This document shows positions 35,527 to 45,101 of a DNA stretch of 64,000 bases, piece after piece (position 1 is the stretch's first letter; each line of letters opens with the position of its first letter). A program made the translations under genes and the position numbers. Under the pieces are notes generated by a model, which was given only the letters and a program-made list of their open reading frames with translations, searched no databases and was not told the DNA's origin. The stretch comes from Bradyrhizobium sp. CB82 (GTDB lineage Bacteria > Pseudomonadota > Alphaproteobacteria > Rhizobiales > Xanthobacteraceae): positions 2,361,001-2,425,000 of the forward strand of contig NZ_CP121650.1 in NCBI RefSeq assembly GCF_029714405.1, written 5' to 3'.

Positions 35527-35883
35527 CGAAGGGCAATTTCCGCCTTGGCAGGTTGGTGCCGAGGCCCTTGAGCCATCTGAACGCGGTGACGGTACTGACT
35601 TGCCACGTTCGCCGCGCGGGAAACAGATCAAAGCGGAGGGCGAATCAGGCTGAATCGAGAATACCCGAACACTCCTGAGCCGTTCCGTAAAAAACGGGGC
35701 CGAGAGTCCGGCGACTTACGGGCCTGCGCGATTTCCGCCCCGTGATGCACCAGAGCAACGGTGTGCCGCAGATCACAAATCGCCAAATCAGGTCCAAATC
35801 GGCCTGTTTTGTCTTGAATGCGCCGCGATCTTCGTCCATGTGCCGTTAACGGTCCGGTCGGGCCTGGGGACTAAACTAGGGCG
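35527..35883. other. Intergenic promoter region, divergent genes
   Basis: About 357 bp between two divergent genes, the membrane protein at 35526 and the L,D-transpeptidase at 35884. It must hold both promoters. I see no recognisable gene and no well-matched operator. Confidence 0.4.
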
Positions 35884-37122
35884 ATGATGATCAAACATTT
35901 TCTGACGATTTGCGCTGCCGCAACAGCCGCTGCGGCGGGAACCTCGCTCGTGCAGGCTCAGCAGGGCTACCCGGTCCAGCAGGCCCCGGTCTATCAGCAG
36001 GGTCCGGCCGAATATCGTCCCGGCGATCGCGTGCCGAATTTCGACGCGCTCGATGATGACGACGATGCAATGCCGCCGCAACCGCGGAACTCAGCCGCGC
36101 TGCCGCCGCCAGGCCCCACCGGTCCAGTGATGTCGCCGGATGATCCCCGCTATGGCCGCCCCGCCGGCGCGCCGCCGGTCTACTCCAACAGCGCTCCACA
36201 GGGCCCGGTAACGTCGCCTGACGATCCCCGTTACGGCCGTCCGGCCGGTGCGCCGCCCGTCTATTCCAACAATGCGCCGCAGGGTCCGGTGATGTCGCCG
36301 GATGATCCCCGCTATGGCCGCCCCGCCGGGCCGCCGGCGGTGATCTATGCCGACCGTCCCGCCGCGCCGCAGGGCGCTGACGACGGTCTGCGACCGCCGG
36401 AAGGCGTCGGTGGATCCGCCGCGACCGGCGCTGTCCAGCAACAGCAGCCTGTCGGTCCGAATGGCCCGCCGATGACCGTCGCAGCGCTGCCGCCCGAGGA
36501 GCAGCCGGATGCCGACCCGGTGCAGCTGCCGCCGAACCTGCGCCGCCAAGAAGTCGCCTTCGCCACCAAGGAGCCGGCCGGCACGCTCGTCGTCGATACC
36601 CCGAACACCTACCTCTACTACGTGCTCGGCAATGGCCGCGCGATTCGCTACGGCGTCCGCGTCGGCCGCGATGGCTTCACCTGGACCGGCGTGCAAAAGA
36701 TCACCCGCAAGGCGGAGTGGCCGGATTGGCATCCGCCGACGGAAATGATCGAGCGCCAGCCCTATCTGCCGCGCTTCATGGCCGGTGGTCCCGGCAATCC
36801 GCTCGGCGCGCGCGCGATGTATCTCGGCTCGACGGTGTACCGCATCCATGGCACCAACCAGCCCTCGACGATCGGCAAGTTCGTCTCCTCGGGTTGCATC
36901 GGCATGCTGAACGAGGACGTCTCCGACCTCTTCGATCGCGTCAAGGTTGGCACCCGCGTCGTCGTGATGCCCGGCGGCCCGCCGCAGGGAACGGCGACCG
37001 CATCTGCCGCGCCGCCGCCCGGTGCTGCCGCACCTGCGCCGATGGCCGCCCAGGCCGGCCCGGCCCCGGGCGCGCAGCCGACCGCGGTGCCGCCGCTGCC
37101 GGCGCCGGTCACGGTGCGATAA
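35884..37122 (+). CDS. L,D-transpeptidase (YkuD) with repeated proline-rich N-terminal region
   Basis: A 412-residue secreted protein. A signal peptide (about 1-25, ending LVQAQ) is followed by a low-complexity region with three tandem copies of a 27-residue unit (GPVMSPDDPRYGRPAGAPPV; 81-bp period from 36121). The YkuD catalytic domain (about 225-365) carries HGTN near residue 323 and the SSGCIGM motif with catalytic Cys. The tail is again Pro/Ala-rich. The enzyme would form 3-3 cross-links in peptidoglycan or attach proteins to it, in the periplasm. The linker probably spans toward the wall or outer membrane. A hairpin terminator follows. Confidence 0.9.
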   Translation: MMIKHFLTICAAATAAAAGTSLVQAQQGYPVQQAPVYQQGPAEYRPGDRVPNFDALDDDDDAMPPQPRNSAALPPPGPTGPVMSPDDPRYGRPAGAPPVYSNSAPQGPVTSPDDPRYGRPAGAPPVYSNNAPQGPVMSPDDPRYGRPAGPPAVIYADRPAAPQGADDGLRPPEGVGGSAATGAVQQQQPVGPNGPPMTVAALPPEEQPDADPVQLPPNLRRQEVAFATKEPAGTLVVDTPNTYLYYVLGNGRAIRYGVRVGRDGFTWTGVQKITRKAEWPDWHPPTEMIERQPYLPRFMAGGPGNPLGARAMYLGSTVYRIHGTNQPSTIGKFVSSGCIGMLNEDVSDLFDRVKVGTRVVVMPGGPPQGTATASAAPPPGAAAPAPMAAQAGPAPGAQPTAVPPLPAPVTVR

Positions 37123-37151
37123 GCGTTTCGAAAGACCTAAGACTGCGAAGG

Positions 37152-37174
37152 GCGTGCCATCGGCACGCTCTTTT
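37152..37174 (+). terminator. Intrinsic terminator after the L,D-transpeptidase gene
   Basis: GCGTGCC pairs with GGCACGC around a 3-base loop and is followed by TCTTTT. It lies 30 bp after the stop and just before the 3' end of the convergent dehydrogenase gene. Confidence 0.75.
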
Positions 37175-37178
37175 CGTT

Positions 37179-38141
37179 TCAGGCCAGCCGCTTCGGCGGC
37201 TCGCTGCCCGTCGTCCAGGCGTCGATCGCCTCGACCATCTGCCCGTAATGGATGCGCAGCCCGTCTTCGGTGGCGTAGCCGAGGTGCGGCGTCAGCACGA
37301 CATTGTCGAGCTTGCGGATCGGATGATCGGTCGGCAGCGGCTCGACCGAGAACACGTCGATGCCGGCGCCCGCGATCTTCTTCTGTTGCAGCGCCTCGAG
37401 CAGCGCCGCCTCGTCGACGATCGGCCCGCGCGCGGTGTTGACGAGATAGGCGGTCGGCTTCATCCGCGCGAGATCGGCGGCGCCGACCAGCCCCCGCGAG
37501 CGCTCGCTCAGCACCACATGGATGGTGATGATGTCCGCCTTCGCAAACAACTCCTCCTTGCTGGCGTAGCCGACGCCGAGCTCCGCGCATCTCTGCGCCG
37601 TGAGGTTGGGGCTCCAGGCAATGACATTCATGCCGAACGACTTCGCAATCCCCGCGACCCTGCTGCCGAGCTTGCCGAGCCCGACAACGCCAAGCGTCCG
37701 GCCCTCGATCTCGACGCCGGCAAAGGTCTGCCAGGGCTCGCCCGCATGCATGCGCGCGTTCTCGCGGCCGATGCCGCGGGTCAATTCCAGGATCAGGCCC
37801 ATGGTGAGCCCGGCGGTCGGATCGCGGGAATATTGCGTGCCGCAGATCACGACATTGCACGCTTTCGCCGCCGCCATGTCGATCGCGGCGTTGCGCATCC
37901 CGGAGGTCAACAGCAGCTTCAGCTTGGGCAATGCTTCGAAGAGGCTCTTGGGGAACGCCGTGCGCTCGCGCATTGCGCAGATGATCTCGAAATCCCCGAG
38001 CGCGCCGCCGGCGGCCTGCTCCGAGGCGAAGGGGTGGTTGAACACGGTGACGTCGATACGGTCGGAGATCCTCGACCAGTCGGCGACGTTGAGGGCGATG
38101 TTGAAATAGTCGTCGAGAATTGCACAGCGCAGCCGCGTCAT
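37179..38141 (-). CDS. D-2-hydroxyacid dehydrogenase family protein (NAD-binding)
   Basis: About 320 residues. The catalytic domain is split around a Rossmann domain with TLGVVGLGKLGSRVAGIA, and the family signature MKPTAYLVNTARGPIVDEAAL follows. The catalytic triad is Arg in NTARGP, Glu in FSVEPLP and His in TPHLGYATEDG. Such enzymes reduce 2-keto acids to D-hydroxy acids, or act on phosphoglycerate or glyoxylate; the exact substrate is not clear. ATG at 38141 is used; a start 12 bases upstream (MVSP) is also possible. Confidence 0.88.
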   Translation of the reverse strand: MTRLRCAILDDYFNIALNVADWSRISDRIDVTVFNHPFASEQAAGGALGDFEIICAMRERTAFPKSLFEALPKLKLLLTSGMRNAAIDMAAAKACNVVICGTQYSRDPTAGLTMGLILELTRGIGRENARMHAGEPWQTFAGVEIEGRTLGVVGLGKLGSRVAGIAKSFGMNVIAWSPNLTAQRCAELGVGYASKEELFAKADIITIHVVLSERSRGLVGAADLARMKPTAYLVNTARGPIVDEAALLEALQQKKIAGAGIDVFSVEPLPTDHPIRKLDNVVLTPHLGYATEDGLRIHYGQMVEAIDAWTTGSEPPKRLA

Positions 38142-38279
38142 CGGGGAAACCATCCATCCATGGCGAGGGGCGACAGCGCAGGCAGGGGGCGCCATCGACC
38201 GAACCTCGCCATGCTTGCGCGCAATCGATAGTGGGCGCAAGCGGCAGGAGGCTTCAATAATCCGGCAGCAGATGAGGCG

Positions 38280-38492
38280 TCAGAGGTCACGCCGCTTCAG
38301 GCGGAACGGGGCATCCATGCCGTGCTTGGCGCGCCAGGCGGGGCCGGGGCCGCGCATGTAGTGCAGTTCCGGGCGGTAGGGGTTGAAGGCCGTGGCGAAG
38401 AACCGGACCCAGAAGGTTCGCAGCTCGGCGAAGAGGCTGGAGCGTGCGGCTGCCGCCGGGGCGGAAAGTGAGGTTGTTTCAATCATAGCCAT
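38280..38492 (-). CDS. Conserved small rhizobial protein, unknown
   Basis: Seventy residues: MAMIETTSLSAPAAAARSSL, then FAELRTFWVRFFATAFNPYR and a basic, Trp/Tyr-containing end (HYMRGPGPAWRAKHGMDAP). ATG at 38492 follows GCGAGG. The aromatic-basic C-terminus recurs in small proteins I recall from related rhizobia. There is no membrane helix or signal. It is divergent from the EttA gene. Confidence 0.6.
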   Translation of the reverse strand: MAMIETTSLSAPAAAARSSLFAELRTFWVRFFATAFNPYRPELHYMRGPGPAWRAKHGMDAPFRLKRRDL

Positions 38493-38729
38493 GGCTTGGC
38501 CTCGCTGTTCTCCCCGCCGCTTCTGCCGCGGGTGGCGTCTTTTTCGGCGCCGTAGCGAGCTTTCGCCTGCTTTATTAAAAAATGGTTTCAATTGTCCGGA
38601 TCGGCGGTCCGGATGGTGACCATCCCGTATTCATCCGTGGTGAACGGAGGGAAAACGTTGCCCTTTGGGGGCGGGATCGCTACATCGGCGGCAAGCAAAT
38701 TTCCTCAAATCGAAGGTTTTACGGGACCG

Positions 38730-40379
<1,650 letters not shown>

Positions 40380-40386
40380 TTTCAGC

Positions 40387-41613
40387 ATGAGGCGGCGGAC
40401 GCTCATTGCTGCGGTGATCGTCATCACCTGCTGCTGGTCGTCCGCCCACGCCGCCGACGCCGCCTTCACCCAGTTCATCGCTTCGCTCTGGCCCGAGGCG
40501 CAGGCCGCCGGCGTGTCGCGCGCGACGTTTGAGCGCGAGACTGCGGGGCTCGAGCCGGATTACAAGCTGCCTGATCTGATCCTGCCGGGACGGCCCGCCA
40601 CCGGCGCGCCGTCGCAGGCCGAGTTCGTGCAGGTGCCGGCCGATTACATCAAGGAAGCCTCGATCTCGCGACTCGCGGGCGAGGGGCAGCGGCTCCTGCA
40701 AAAGTATCGAGCGGCTCTCATCGAGATCGAGAAGAACTCCGGCGTTCCTGCCACCGTCATGCTCGCGATCTGGGGCCGCGAGACCGACTACGGCCATTAC
40801 ACGCTGCCTTATGACCTCGTGCGCGTGCTCGCGACGCAGGCCTATGTCGGCCGGCGCAAGGACACCTACCGCAACGAGTTCATCCTCGCGCTGAAGATCC
40901 TCGGCGAAGGCGTGGTGACGCGCAAGGACATGACGTCGTCCTGGGCCGGCGCCACCGGCCTCACGCAGTTCCTGCCGTCGGAATACTACAAGCATGGGGT
41001 CGATTTCGACGGCGACGGCCGCATCGACATCTGGCATTCGGTGCCGGACGCGCTGGCCTCTGCCGCGCAGCAACTCGTCAACAAGGGCTGGCAGAGCGGC
41101 TTGCGCTGGGCCTACGAGGTGCAGGCGCCGGCCAAGGTCGATTGCACGAGCGGTGTGCCGGAGGTGACGAAGCCGATCGGCCAGTGGCTGCGCGAAGGCT
41201 TCGTGCCGGTGCGCGGGCAGAAGCTGAGTGCGGCTGAACTGGCGCAGCCGGCGTCGCTGCTCCAGCCCGAAGGCATTTACGGCCCCTCTTTCCTGACAAC
41301 CAAAAACTACTTCGTCATCAAGGAATACAATTTCTCCGACCTCTACGTGCTGTTCGTCGGCCATCTCAGCGATCGCATGACGAGCCCGCTGCCTTTTGCG
41401 ACACCCTGGTCGGCCTCGAAGCAGTTGCGCACCAAGGACGTCGAGGCGATGCAGCGCGGCCTGACGCGGATCGGGCTCTACAAGGACAAGGTCGACGGCA
41501 AGGCCGGCATGCTGACTCGCGCGGCGCTTGGCGCCTATCAGAAGTCGGCAGGACTGAAGGTCGATTGCTGGCCGAGCGAAGAGGTGCTGCGTTCGATCGA
41601 GGCGTCGAAGTAA
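40387..41613 (+). CDS. Lytic murein transglycosylase, MltB family, with peptidoglycan-binding domain
   Basis: A 408-residue secreted enzyme. The signal peptide is MRRRTLIAAVIVITCCWSSA with AHA cleavage. The catalytic SLT_2 domain (about residues 28-325) has the Glu in WGRETDYGHY and the segment WAGATGLTQFLPSEYY. A C-terminal PG_binding_1 domain (about 340-405) has VEAMQRGLTRIGLYKDKVDG. It cleaves glycan strands of peptidoglycan with anhydro-muramic ends in the periplasm. It starts 7 bp after ettA and probably shares its transcript. A strong hairpin follows. Confidence 0.92.
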   Translation: MRRRTLIAAVIVITCCWSSAHAADAAFTQFIASLWPEAQAAGVSRATFERETAGLEPDYKLPDLILPGRPATGAPSQAEFVQVPADYIKEASISRLAGEGQRLLQKYRAALIEIEKNSGVPATVMLAIWGRETDYGHYTLPYDLVRVLATQAYVGRRKDTYRNEFILALKILGEGVVTRKDMTSSWAGATGLTQFLPSEYYKHGVDFDGDGRIDIWHSVPDALASAAQQLVNKGWQSGLRWAYEVQAPAKVDCTSGVPEVTKPIGQWLREGFVPVRGQKLSAAELAQPASLLQPEGIYGPSFLTTKNYFVIKEYNFSDLYVLFVGHLSDRMTSPLPFATPWSASKQLRTKDVEAMQRGLTRIGLYKDKVDGKAGMLTRAALGAYQKSAGLKVDCWPSEEVLRSIEASK

Positions 41614-41640
41614 GCAAGCGAACCCGCCCACAAAGAAAAA

Positions 41641-41665
41641 GCCCGGCCGATGGTCTCGGCCGGGC
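41641..41665. terminator. Bidirectional terminator between convergent genes
   Basis: GCCCGGCCGA (41641-41650) pairs perfectly with TCGGCCGGGC (41656-41665) around TGGTC. AAAGAAAAA lies before it, so the leftward transcript ends in U-rich sequence. Confidence 0.85.
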
Positions 41666-41708
41666 TTCGATCGCGGCGCGAGGTGCGCCGGTTGATCAGT
41701 CGATCAGA

Positions 41709-41990
41709 TCAGTAGCAGACGCGGACCGGGCGTATGACCCAGCCGTAGCCGTCCCAGTAACGCTGGCGCTGCCAGTAGCAGGGCGCGGGCGGCGGAGGCT
41801 CGGCCACGTAGACCGGTCCGCCATAGACCGGACGGCTCGACGCAATGGCGCCGCCGACGATCGCACCGCCGATCAGGCCGGCGGCGATGCCTGCGCCGAC
41901 GCCGTCATTGGCCTTGGCGGGTGGCGTGGCGGTCACCAGCGAACCGGCGACCGTCGCAACCGAGAGGGCGGCAACTAAAGTCTTCTTCAT
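41709..41990 (-). CDS. Small secreted glycine-rich protein, paralogue 1
   Basis: A 93-residue protein with a signal peptide (MKKTLVAALSVATVAGSLVT, cleavage near AKA). A Gly/Ala-rich helix resembling a glycine-zipper follows (GVGAGIAAGLIGGAIVGGAI). The Cys-flanked C-terminal motif is CYWQRQRYWDGYGWVIRPVR, ending in VCY. It shares both the zipper and the WQRQR(Y/F)WDGY motif with the gene at 42217-42537, so the two arose by duplication. They are probably periplasmic or outer-membrane; function unknown. Confidence 0.75.
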   Translation of the reverse strand: MKKTLVAALSVATVAGSLVTATPPAKANDGVGAGIAAGLIGGAIVGGAIASSRPVYGGPVYVAEPPPPAPCYWQRQRYWDGYGWVIRPVRVCY

Positions 41991-42216
41991 GCTCAGAGCT
42001 CTCCTGGGAGATGGCGCTTGCGAAGAAGCGCCGGGGTTCAAAGGTTCACGCACACTCTTTAGGAATTGGCCGTCCTGCTAGGAAGCGCGGAAATGATCAA
42101 TCCACGGTAAACGCGTGCGAAGCTGTGACGAGAAAAAGCGGTCTTTTTCGGGCTTTCGGCTGAACGGGAACCGAAACAAACCGGCCGCTTCGGCACGAAC
42201 TAGGTAATTGCGCTGG

Positions 42217-42537
42217 TTAGCCGCAGACGCGCACGCGGCGCACGCGCCAGGCATAGCCGTCCCAGAAGCGCTGCCGCTGCCAGACGCAGCCGCCGTAATA
42301 GTCGTCAGCGGCATAGCCCGGGCCGTAGTAGCTGGGCGGGTAGTAGGCGGGGCCGTAGTAGCCGGGGCCAGGTCCGTAATAATACGGGGATGCCAGGGCG
42401 CCGCCGACGATGGCGCCTCCGATGATGCCGGCGGCGACACCCGCGGCGACACCGCGCTGCGCATGGGCCGGCGCGGGCGCCAGCGCCGAGGCGGCCAGGG
42501 TTGCGGCGGCAGCGAATGCCAGGAGCGATTTCTTCAT
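42217..42537 (-). CDS. Small secreted glycine-rich protein, paralogue 2
   Basis: A 106-residue paralogue of the product at 41709-41990. The signal peptide MKKSLLAFAAAATLAASALA ends at PAHA. The glycine zipper is GVAAGVAAGIIGGAIVGGAL, followed by a Tyr/Gly/Pro-rich insert (YYYGPGPGYYGPAYYPPSYY) that the other copy lacks. It ends with CVWQRQRFWDGYAWRVRRVR and a final VCG. The Tyr-rich insert may mediate surface or cell-wall interactions. Function unknown. Confidence 0.75.
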   Translation of the reverse strand: MKKSLLAFAAAATLAASALAPAPAHAQRGVAAGVAAGIIGGAIVGGALASPYYYGPGPGYYGPAYYPPSYYGPGYAADDYYGGCVWQRQRFWDGYAWRVRRVRVCG

Positions 42538-42691
42538 GATTTGACCTTTTGACACAAATCGGACGCGGACGTCGTTCCGCGCCCAAGGTTCCACATCCTG
42601 CTTGAATGATCAATGAACGGACGGCCTGCGCAGGGCGACGAATGCGTGCGGGAGGCGGCTCCCGCGAGGCAAACAACCCGAGCAGCAAGCC

Positions 42692-42993
42692 ATGAGCAGT
42701 TTGATGATGAGCGCCCTGATCGCCATTGGGGCCACCTCGGTCATCTGTTTCGCCCTGATCGCCCATGTGCAGAACGGCGGCCGGCGGCGCTCGCGTGCGG
42801 GTGCTGGTGCCGATGGCGGCGACGGCTATTCCGGAACCGGTGATGGCTTCTCGCTGGGAAACTGGTTTTTCAGTGACAATTCGTCGGTCGATGGTTCCGG
42901 AAATCCGGCCGACAGCGGCTCCTGCAGCTTCAGCAGTGCGGTGGTGGCGATTGCGGCGGGGGCGGGGACGGCGGCGGCGGAGGCGGCGACTAG
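42692..42993 (+). pseudogene. Membrane protein with glycine-rich tail, apparent single-base frameshift
   Basis: The N-terminus (MSSLMMSALIAIGATSVICF, a membrane segment, then a Gly/Ser/Arg-rich stretch with GFSLGNWFFSD) is in one frame up to about 42940. From there the natural continuation CGGGDCGGGGDGGGGGD, then TAG at 42991, is in another frame. Restoring one base in AGCAGTGCGGT would join them as SSCGGGD. As written, the frame runs instead into a different tail to 43039. This is either a real mutation or a sequencing error in a GC-rich run. Bradyrhizobia have similar membrane proteins ending in GGGD repeats, from memory. Confidence 0.6.
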
Positions 42994-43034
42994 GCCTGCA
43001 TTCGGTTGCAACGTTGATTCAGCGCAAGACGTTT

Positions 43035-43051
43035 TTTAGAGCCGTTCTAGG
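43035..43051. promoter_or_regulatory. Iron control element (Irr-type box) upstream of bfd
   Basis: TTTAGAGCCGTTCTAGG is an imperfect copy of the 17-bp palindrome found before bfr (TTTAGAAGCGTTCTAAA), differing at four outer or inner arm positions. It lies about 110 bp upstream of the bfd ATG. It matches the plan of rhizobial ICE motifs bound by Irr. Confidence 0.6.
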
Positions 43052-43162
43052 CTCAATCGCGGCTCAGTTTGGAATAGCTTGAAATACCGGTTTTTCCTTT
43101 TGCATCCGGCCGAGCCCTTAAATATCGATGTTGGCGCATCACCGAAGGGCCTGCCGCTTTCA

Positions 43163-43435
43163 ATGATCGTTTGTTCCTGTAACGTGCTGAGCGATGACGA
43201 CATCCGCGCCGCCGTCGCCGATTCCGACGACGCTGTGCGTCATGCCAAGCAGGTCTATGGTTGCCTCGGTTGTAGCGCCGAATGCGGGCGCTGTGCGCGC
43301 ACCATCAAGACCATCATCGATGAAGCTCTTGGCCCGTGCGCCAAGTCCTGTTGCGCCGGCTGCCCGCACAGCCACCAGGTCGCCGCCAACGACGAAATCG
43401 TCGAGCCCGCCGAGTTCGCTCTCGCGGCCTGCTGA
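43163..43435 (+). CDS. bfd: Bacterioferritin-associated ferredoxin
   Basis: A 90-residue [2Fe-2S] protein. The cluster ligands fit the Bfd pattern: CxC at Cys4 and Cys6 (MIVCSCNVL) and CxxC at Cys34 and Cys37 (YGCLGCSAECGRC). An extra Cys-rich tail (CAKSCCAGCPHSH) follows. Bfd passes electrons to bacterioferritin to release stored iron. It lies directly upstream of bfr on the same strand. Each gene has its own ICE-like box, suggesting iron-dependent control by Irr at both promoters. The ATG lacks a strong ribosome binding site. Confidence 0.9.
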   Translation: MIVCSCNVLSDDDIRAAVADSDDAVRHAKQVYGCLGCSAECGRCARTIKTIIDEALGPCAKSCCAGCPHSHQVAANDEIVEPAEFALAAC

Positions 43436-43506
43436 CATCTTTTTCGATCGGCTGAGCTTATCCCCGGGCGCGACCCCGCAGCAGGTTGCCCTCGTTCCAA
43501 ACTTGT

Positions 43507-43523
43507 TTTAGAAGCGTTCTAAA
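43507..43523. promoter_or_regulatory. Iron control element (Irr-type box) upstream of bfr
   Basis: TTTAGAAGCGTTCTAAA is a perfect palindrome with 7-base arms and a 3-base centre. It lies 43 bp before the bfr ATG, so it probably overlaps or adjoins the promoter. It matches the ICE consensus known from Bradyrhizobium Irr targets. Confidence 0.85.
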
Positions 43524-43565
43524 TTCGGTTTATTACCGATGAGGCCGCAAGAGCTGGAGTGAATC

Positions 43566-44054
43566 ATGCAGGGCGACGCGAAAGTTATCGAGTATCTCAA
43601 CAAGGCACTCCGTCACGAGCTCACCGCGATCAATCAATACTGGCTGCACTACCGCTTCCTCGACAATTGGGGCCTGCGCGACATGGCCAAGGTCTGGCGC
43701 AAGGAATCCATCGAGGAGATGGAGCACGCCGACAAGCTCACCGAGCGTATCCTGTTCTTCGACGGCTTCCCGAACATGCAGGTGCTCGATCCCCTGCGCA
43801 TCGGCCAGAACGTCAAGGAGATCATCGACTGCGATCTTGCCGCCGAAATGAGCGCGCGCGCGCTCTACCAGGAGGCGGCCACCTACTGCCACAGCGTGAA
43901 GGACTATGTCACGCGCGACCTGTTCGAGAAGCTGATGAGCGACGAGGAGCATCACATCGACTTCCTCGAGACCCAGCTCGACCTGATCGGCCGCATCGGT
44001 CTCGAGCTCTACACCCAGAAGCATGTCGGCGGACTCGAGGGCGAGGGGCATTAA
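43566..44054 (+). CDS. bfr: Bacterioferritin
   Basis: A 162-residue four-helix-bundle ferritin. Ferroxidase ligands are in place: Glu18 region (RHELTAINQYWLHYR), the Glu-x2-His of helix B (SIEEMEHADKL) and Glu/His of helices C and D (LFEKLMSDEEHHIDFL). The Met in IEEMEHA corresponds to the axial heme ligand Met52. The protein forms a 24-mer that stores iron as mineral in the cytoplasm. Its neighbour bfd supplies electrons for release. The perfect ICE palindrome upstream indicates Irr control. Confidence 0.95.
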   Translation: MQGDAKVIEYLNKALRHELTAINQYWLHYRFLDNWGLRDMAKVWRKESIEEMEHADKLTERILFFDGFPNMQVLDPLRIGQNVKEIIDCDLAAEMSARALYQEAATYCHSVKDYVTRDLFEKLMSDEEHHIDFLETQLDLIGRIGLELYTQKHVGGLEGEGH

Positions 44055-44519
44055 GTACTGAGGCCGCCACACACTGCATTGTCGTCCAGGGCTCGTGGCC
44101 AGGACCGCCGCCGCGCGGCGAGGCGTCGACGCTGCCGTCCGTGCCCGACATCGCCAGCACGCAGAACGGCGACTCTCGATGAACTTCCTGGTGTGCACGT
44201 CGATCTCGGGACGTGCTTTCGCGATCACGCGCGGGCTCGGCTTGGTCGCGCAAGCGGAATATTTTCGTCGGCCGTCGAACGAGCTGTCGGCTCATTCCTG
44301 CTTGAGCAAACCAAGTGCGTACCGATTCCGGTCGGGGTCTTCACGTGCGCTTCGTCTCACGCCAAAAGGACGCGCCTTTTTCGAACGGCTCGGCGTCCCA
44401 ATTCCGTTCTGACACGCGGCGTCGGGGATGCCGGCGGCGGATGACGCCCGCGGATCCGGCATGTAGCATCGGGCAGACGCCGATCGTCCTTGAACGGGAA
44501 TGCCTTTCAGGAGGAACTC
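44055..44519. other. Region with gene debris only
   Basis: About 465 bp after bfr with no intact gene. The left half holds the PPOX flavoprotein remnant described separately. The right half (44260-44519) has short open frames on both strands without recognisable domains. The ribosome binding site AGGAGG of the next gene is at 44510-44515. Confidence 0.4.
44086..44255 (-). pseudogene. Remnant of PPOX-class (pyridoxamine 5'-phosphate oxidase-like) flavoprotein
   Basis: Two adjoining frames read together as one conserved block. ATKPSPRVIAKARPEIDVHT then RKFIE is in one frame (44252-44175); SPFCVLAMSGTDGSVDASPR then GGGPG is in the next (44172-44086). The shift falls exactly at FIE/SPF, where a single base is missing from one codon. 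The block is the N-terminal signature of PPOX-class flavoproteins of the MSMEG_1061 type. The start region and the C-terminal two thirds are gone, so this is a decayed fragment. Confidence 0.7.
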
Positions 44520-44786
44520 ATGTGCCGCAACATCAAGACGCTGTTCAACTTCGAGCCGCCGGCGACGGAGGACGAGATTCACGCTAGCGCGCTGCAATTC
44601 GTGCGAAAACTGTCCGGCTTCAACAAGCCGTCGCAGGCCAATGAGGCGGCGTTCGATCGCGCGGTGACGGAGGTGTCGGAGGCGGCGCGGCGGCTTCTGA
44701 CCTCGCTGCACACCCATGCGCCAACGCGTGATCGCGCGGTGGAGGCCGAGAAGGCGAAGGAGCGCTCACGGTTGCGCTTCGGTTAA
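44520..44786 (+). CDS. DUF2277 family protein
   Basis: An 88-residue protein opening with the diagnostic MCRNIKTLFNFEPPATEDEI and continuing LQFVRKLSGFNKPSQANEAA, the hallmark of DUF2277. AGGAGG stands 7 bases before the ATG. It is cytoplasmic and helical. The biological role of the family is not known. Confidence 0.9.
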   Translation: MCRNIKTLFNFEPPATEDEIHASALQFVRKLSGFNKPSQANEAAFDRAVTEVSEAARRLLTSLHTHAPTRDRAVEAEKAKERSRLRFG

Positions 44787-44874
44787 GGGCTTTGCGTGAT
44801 CTGGCTCACGGTCCCACGCTGTGTGAGGCGCGATGATGATCGCCGGGGTTTTCGAGCGAACCCGGAGCACGACC

Positions 44875-45090
44875 ATGAGCCGCCCCCTGATCTCCCTGAA
44901 AGCCGGAGCCGTCGTCTTCACGGTGCTGTGGACCACCTGGATGATGTGGTGGAGCGGTTCCTACAGCAGCGCGAACCTCGTCATCCTGGCGATCTGCGGC
45001 GCGGTGGTCGGCTATGTCTGGTACCGCGCCATGCGCTGGCAGTTCGAGCGCATGGGGATGCTGCCGCACAAGGATGATCCTTTGCGGTAG
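44875..45090 (+). CDS. Small two-helix membrane protein, unknown
   Basis: Seventy-one residues with two hydrophobic segments (AGAVVFTVLWTTWMMWWSGS and NLVILAICGAVVGYVWYRAM) and a short basic tail. ATG at 44875 follows CCGGAG; an alternative ATG at 44833 would add 14 residues. It is probably an inner-membrane protein with both ends on the same side. The product converges on the collagen-like gene, with 11 bp between stops. Family not recognised. Confidence 0.65.
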   Translation: MSRPLISLKAGAVVFTVLWTTWMMWWSGSYSSANLVILAICGAVVGYVWYRAMRWQFERMGMLPHKDDPLR

Positions 45091-45101
45091 GCGGGCCGCG
45101 C

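Noticed and set aside
36091..38157. A 688-codon leftward open frame over the L,D-transpeptidase and dehydrogenase
   Set aside because: It spans two well-identified genes and their terminator, and its product is compositionally biased.
44095..44412. Rightward open frame after bfr as a gene
   Set aside because: The leftward strand holds a clear PPOX flavoprotein remnant in the same stretch, and the rightward product has no domain.
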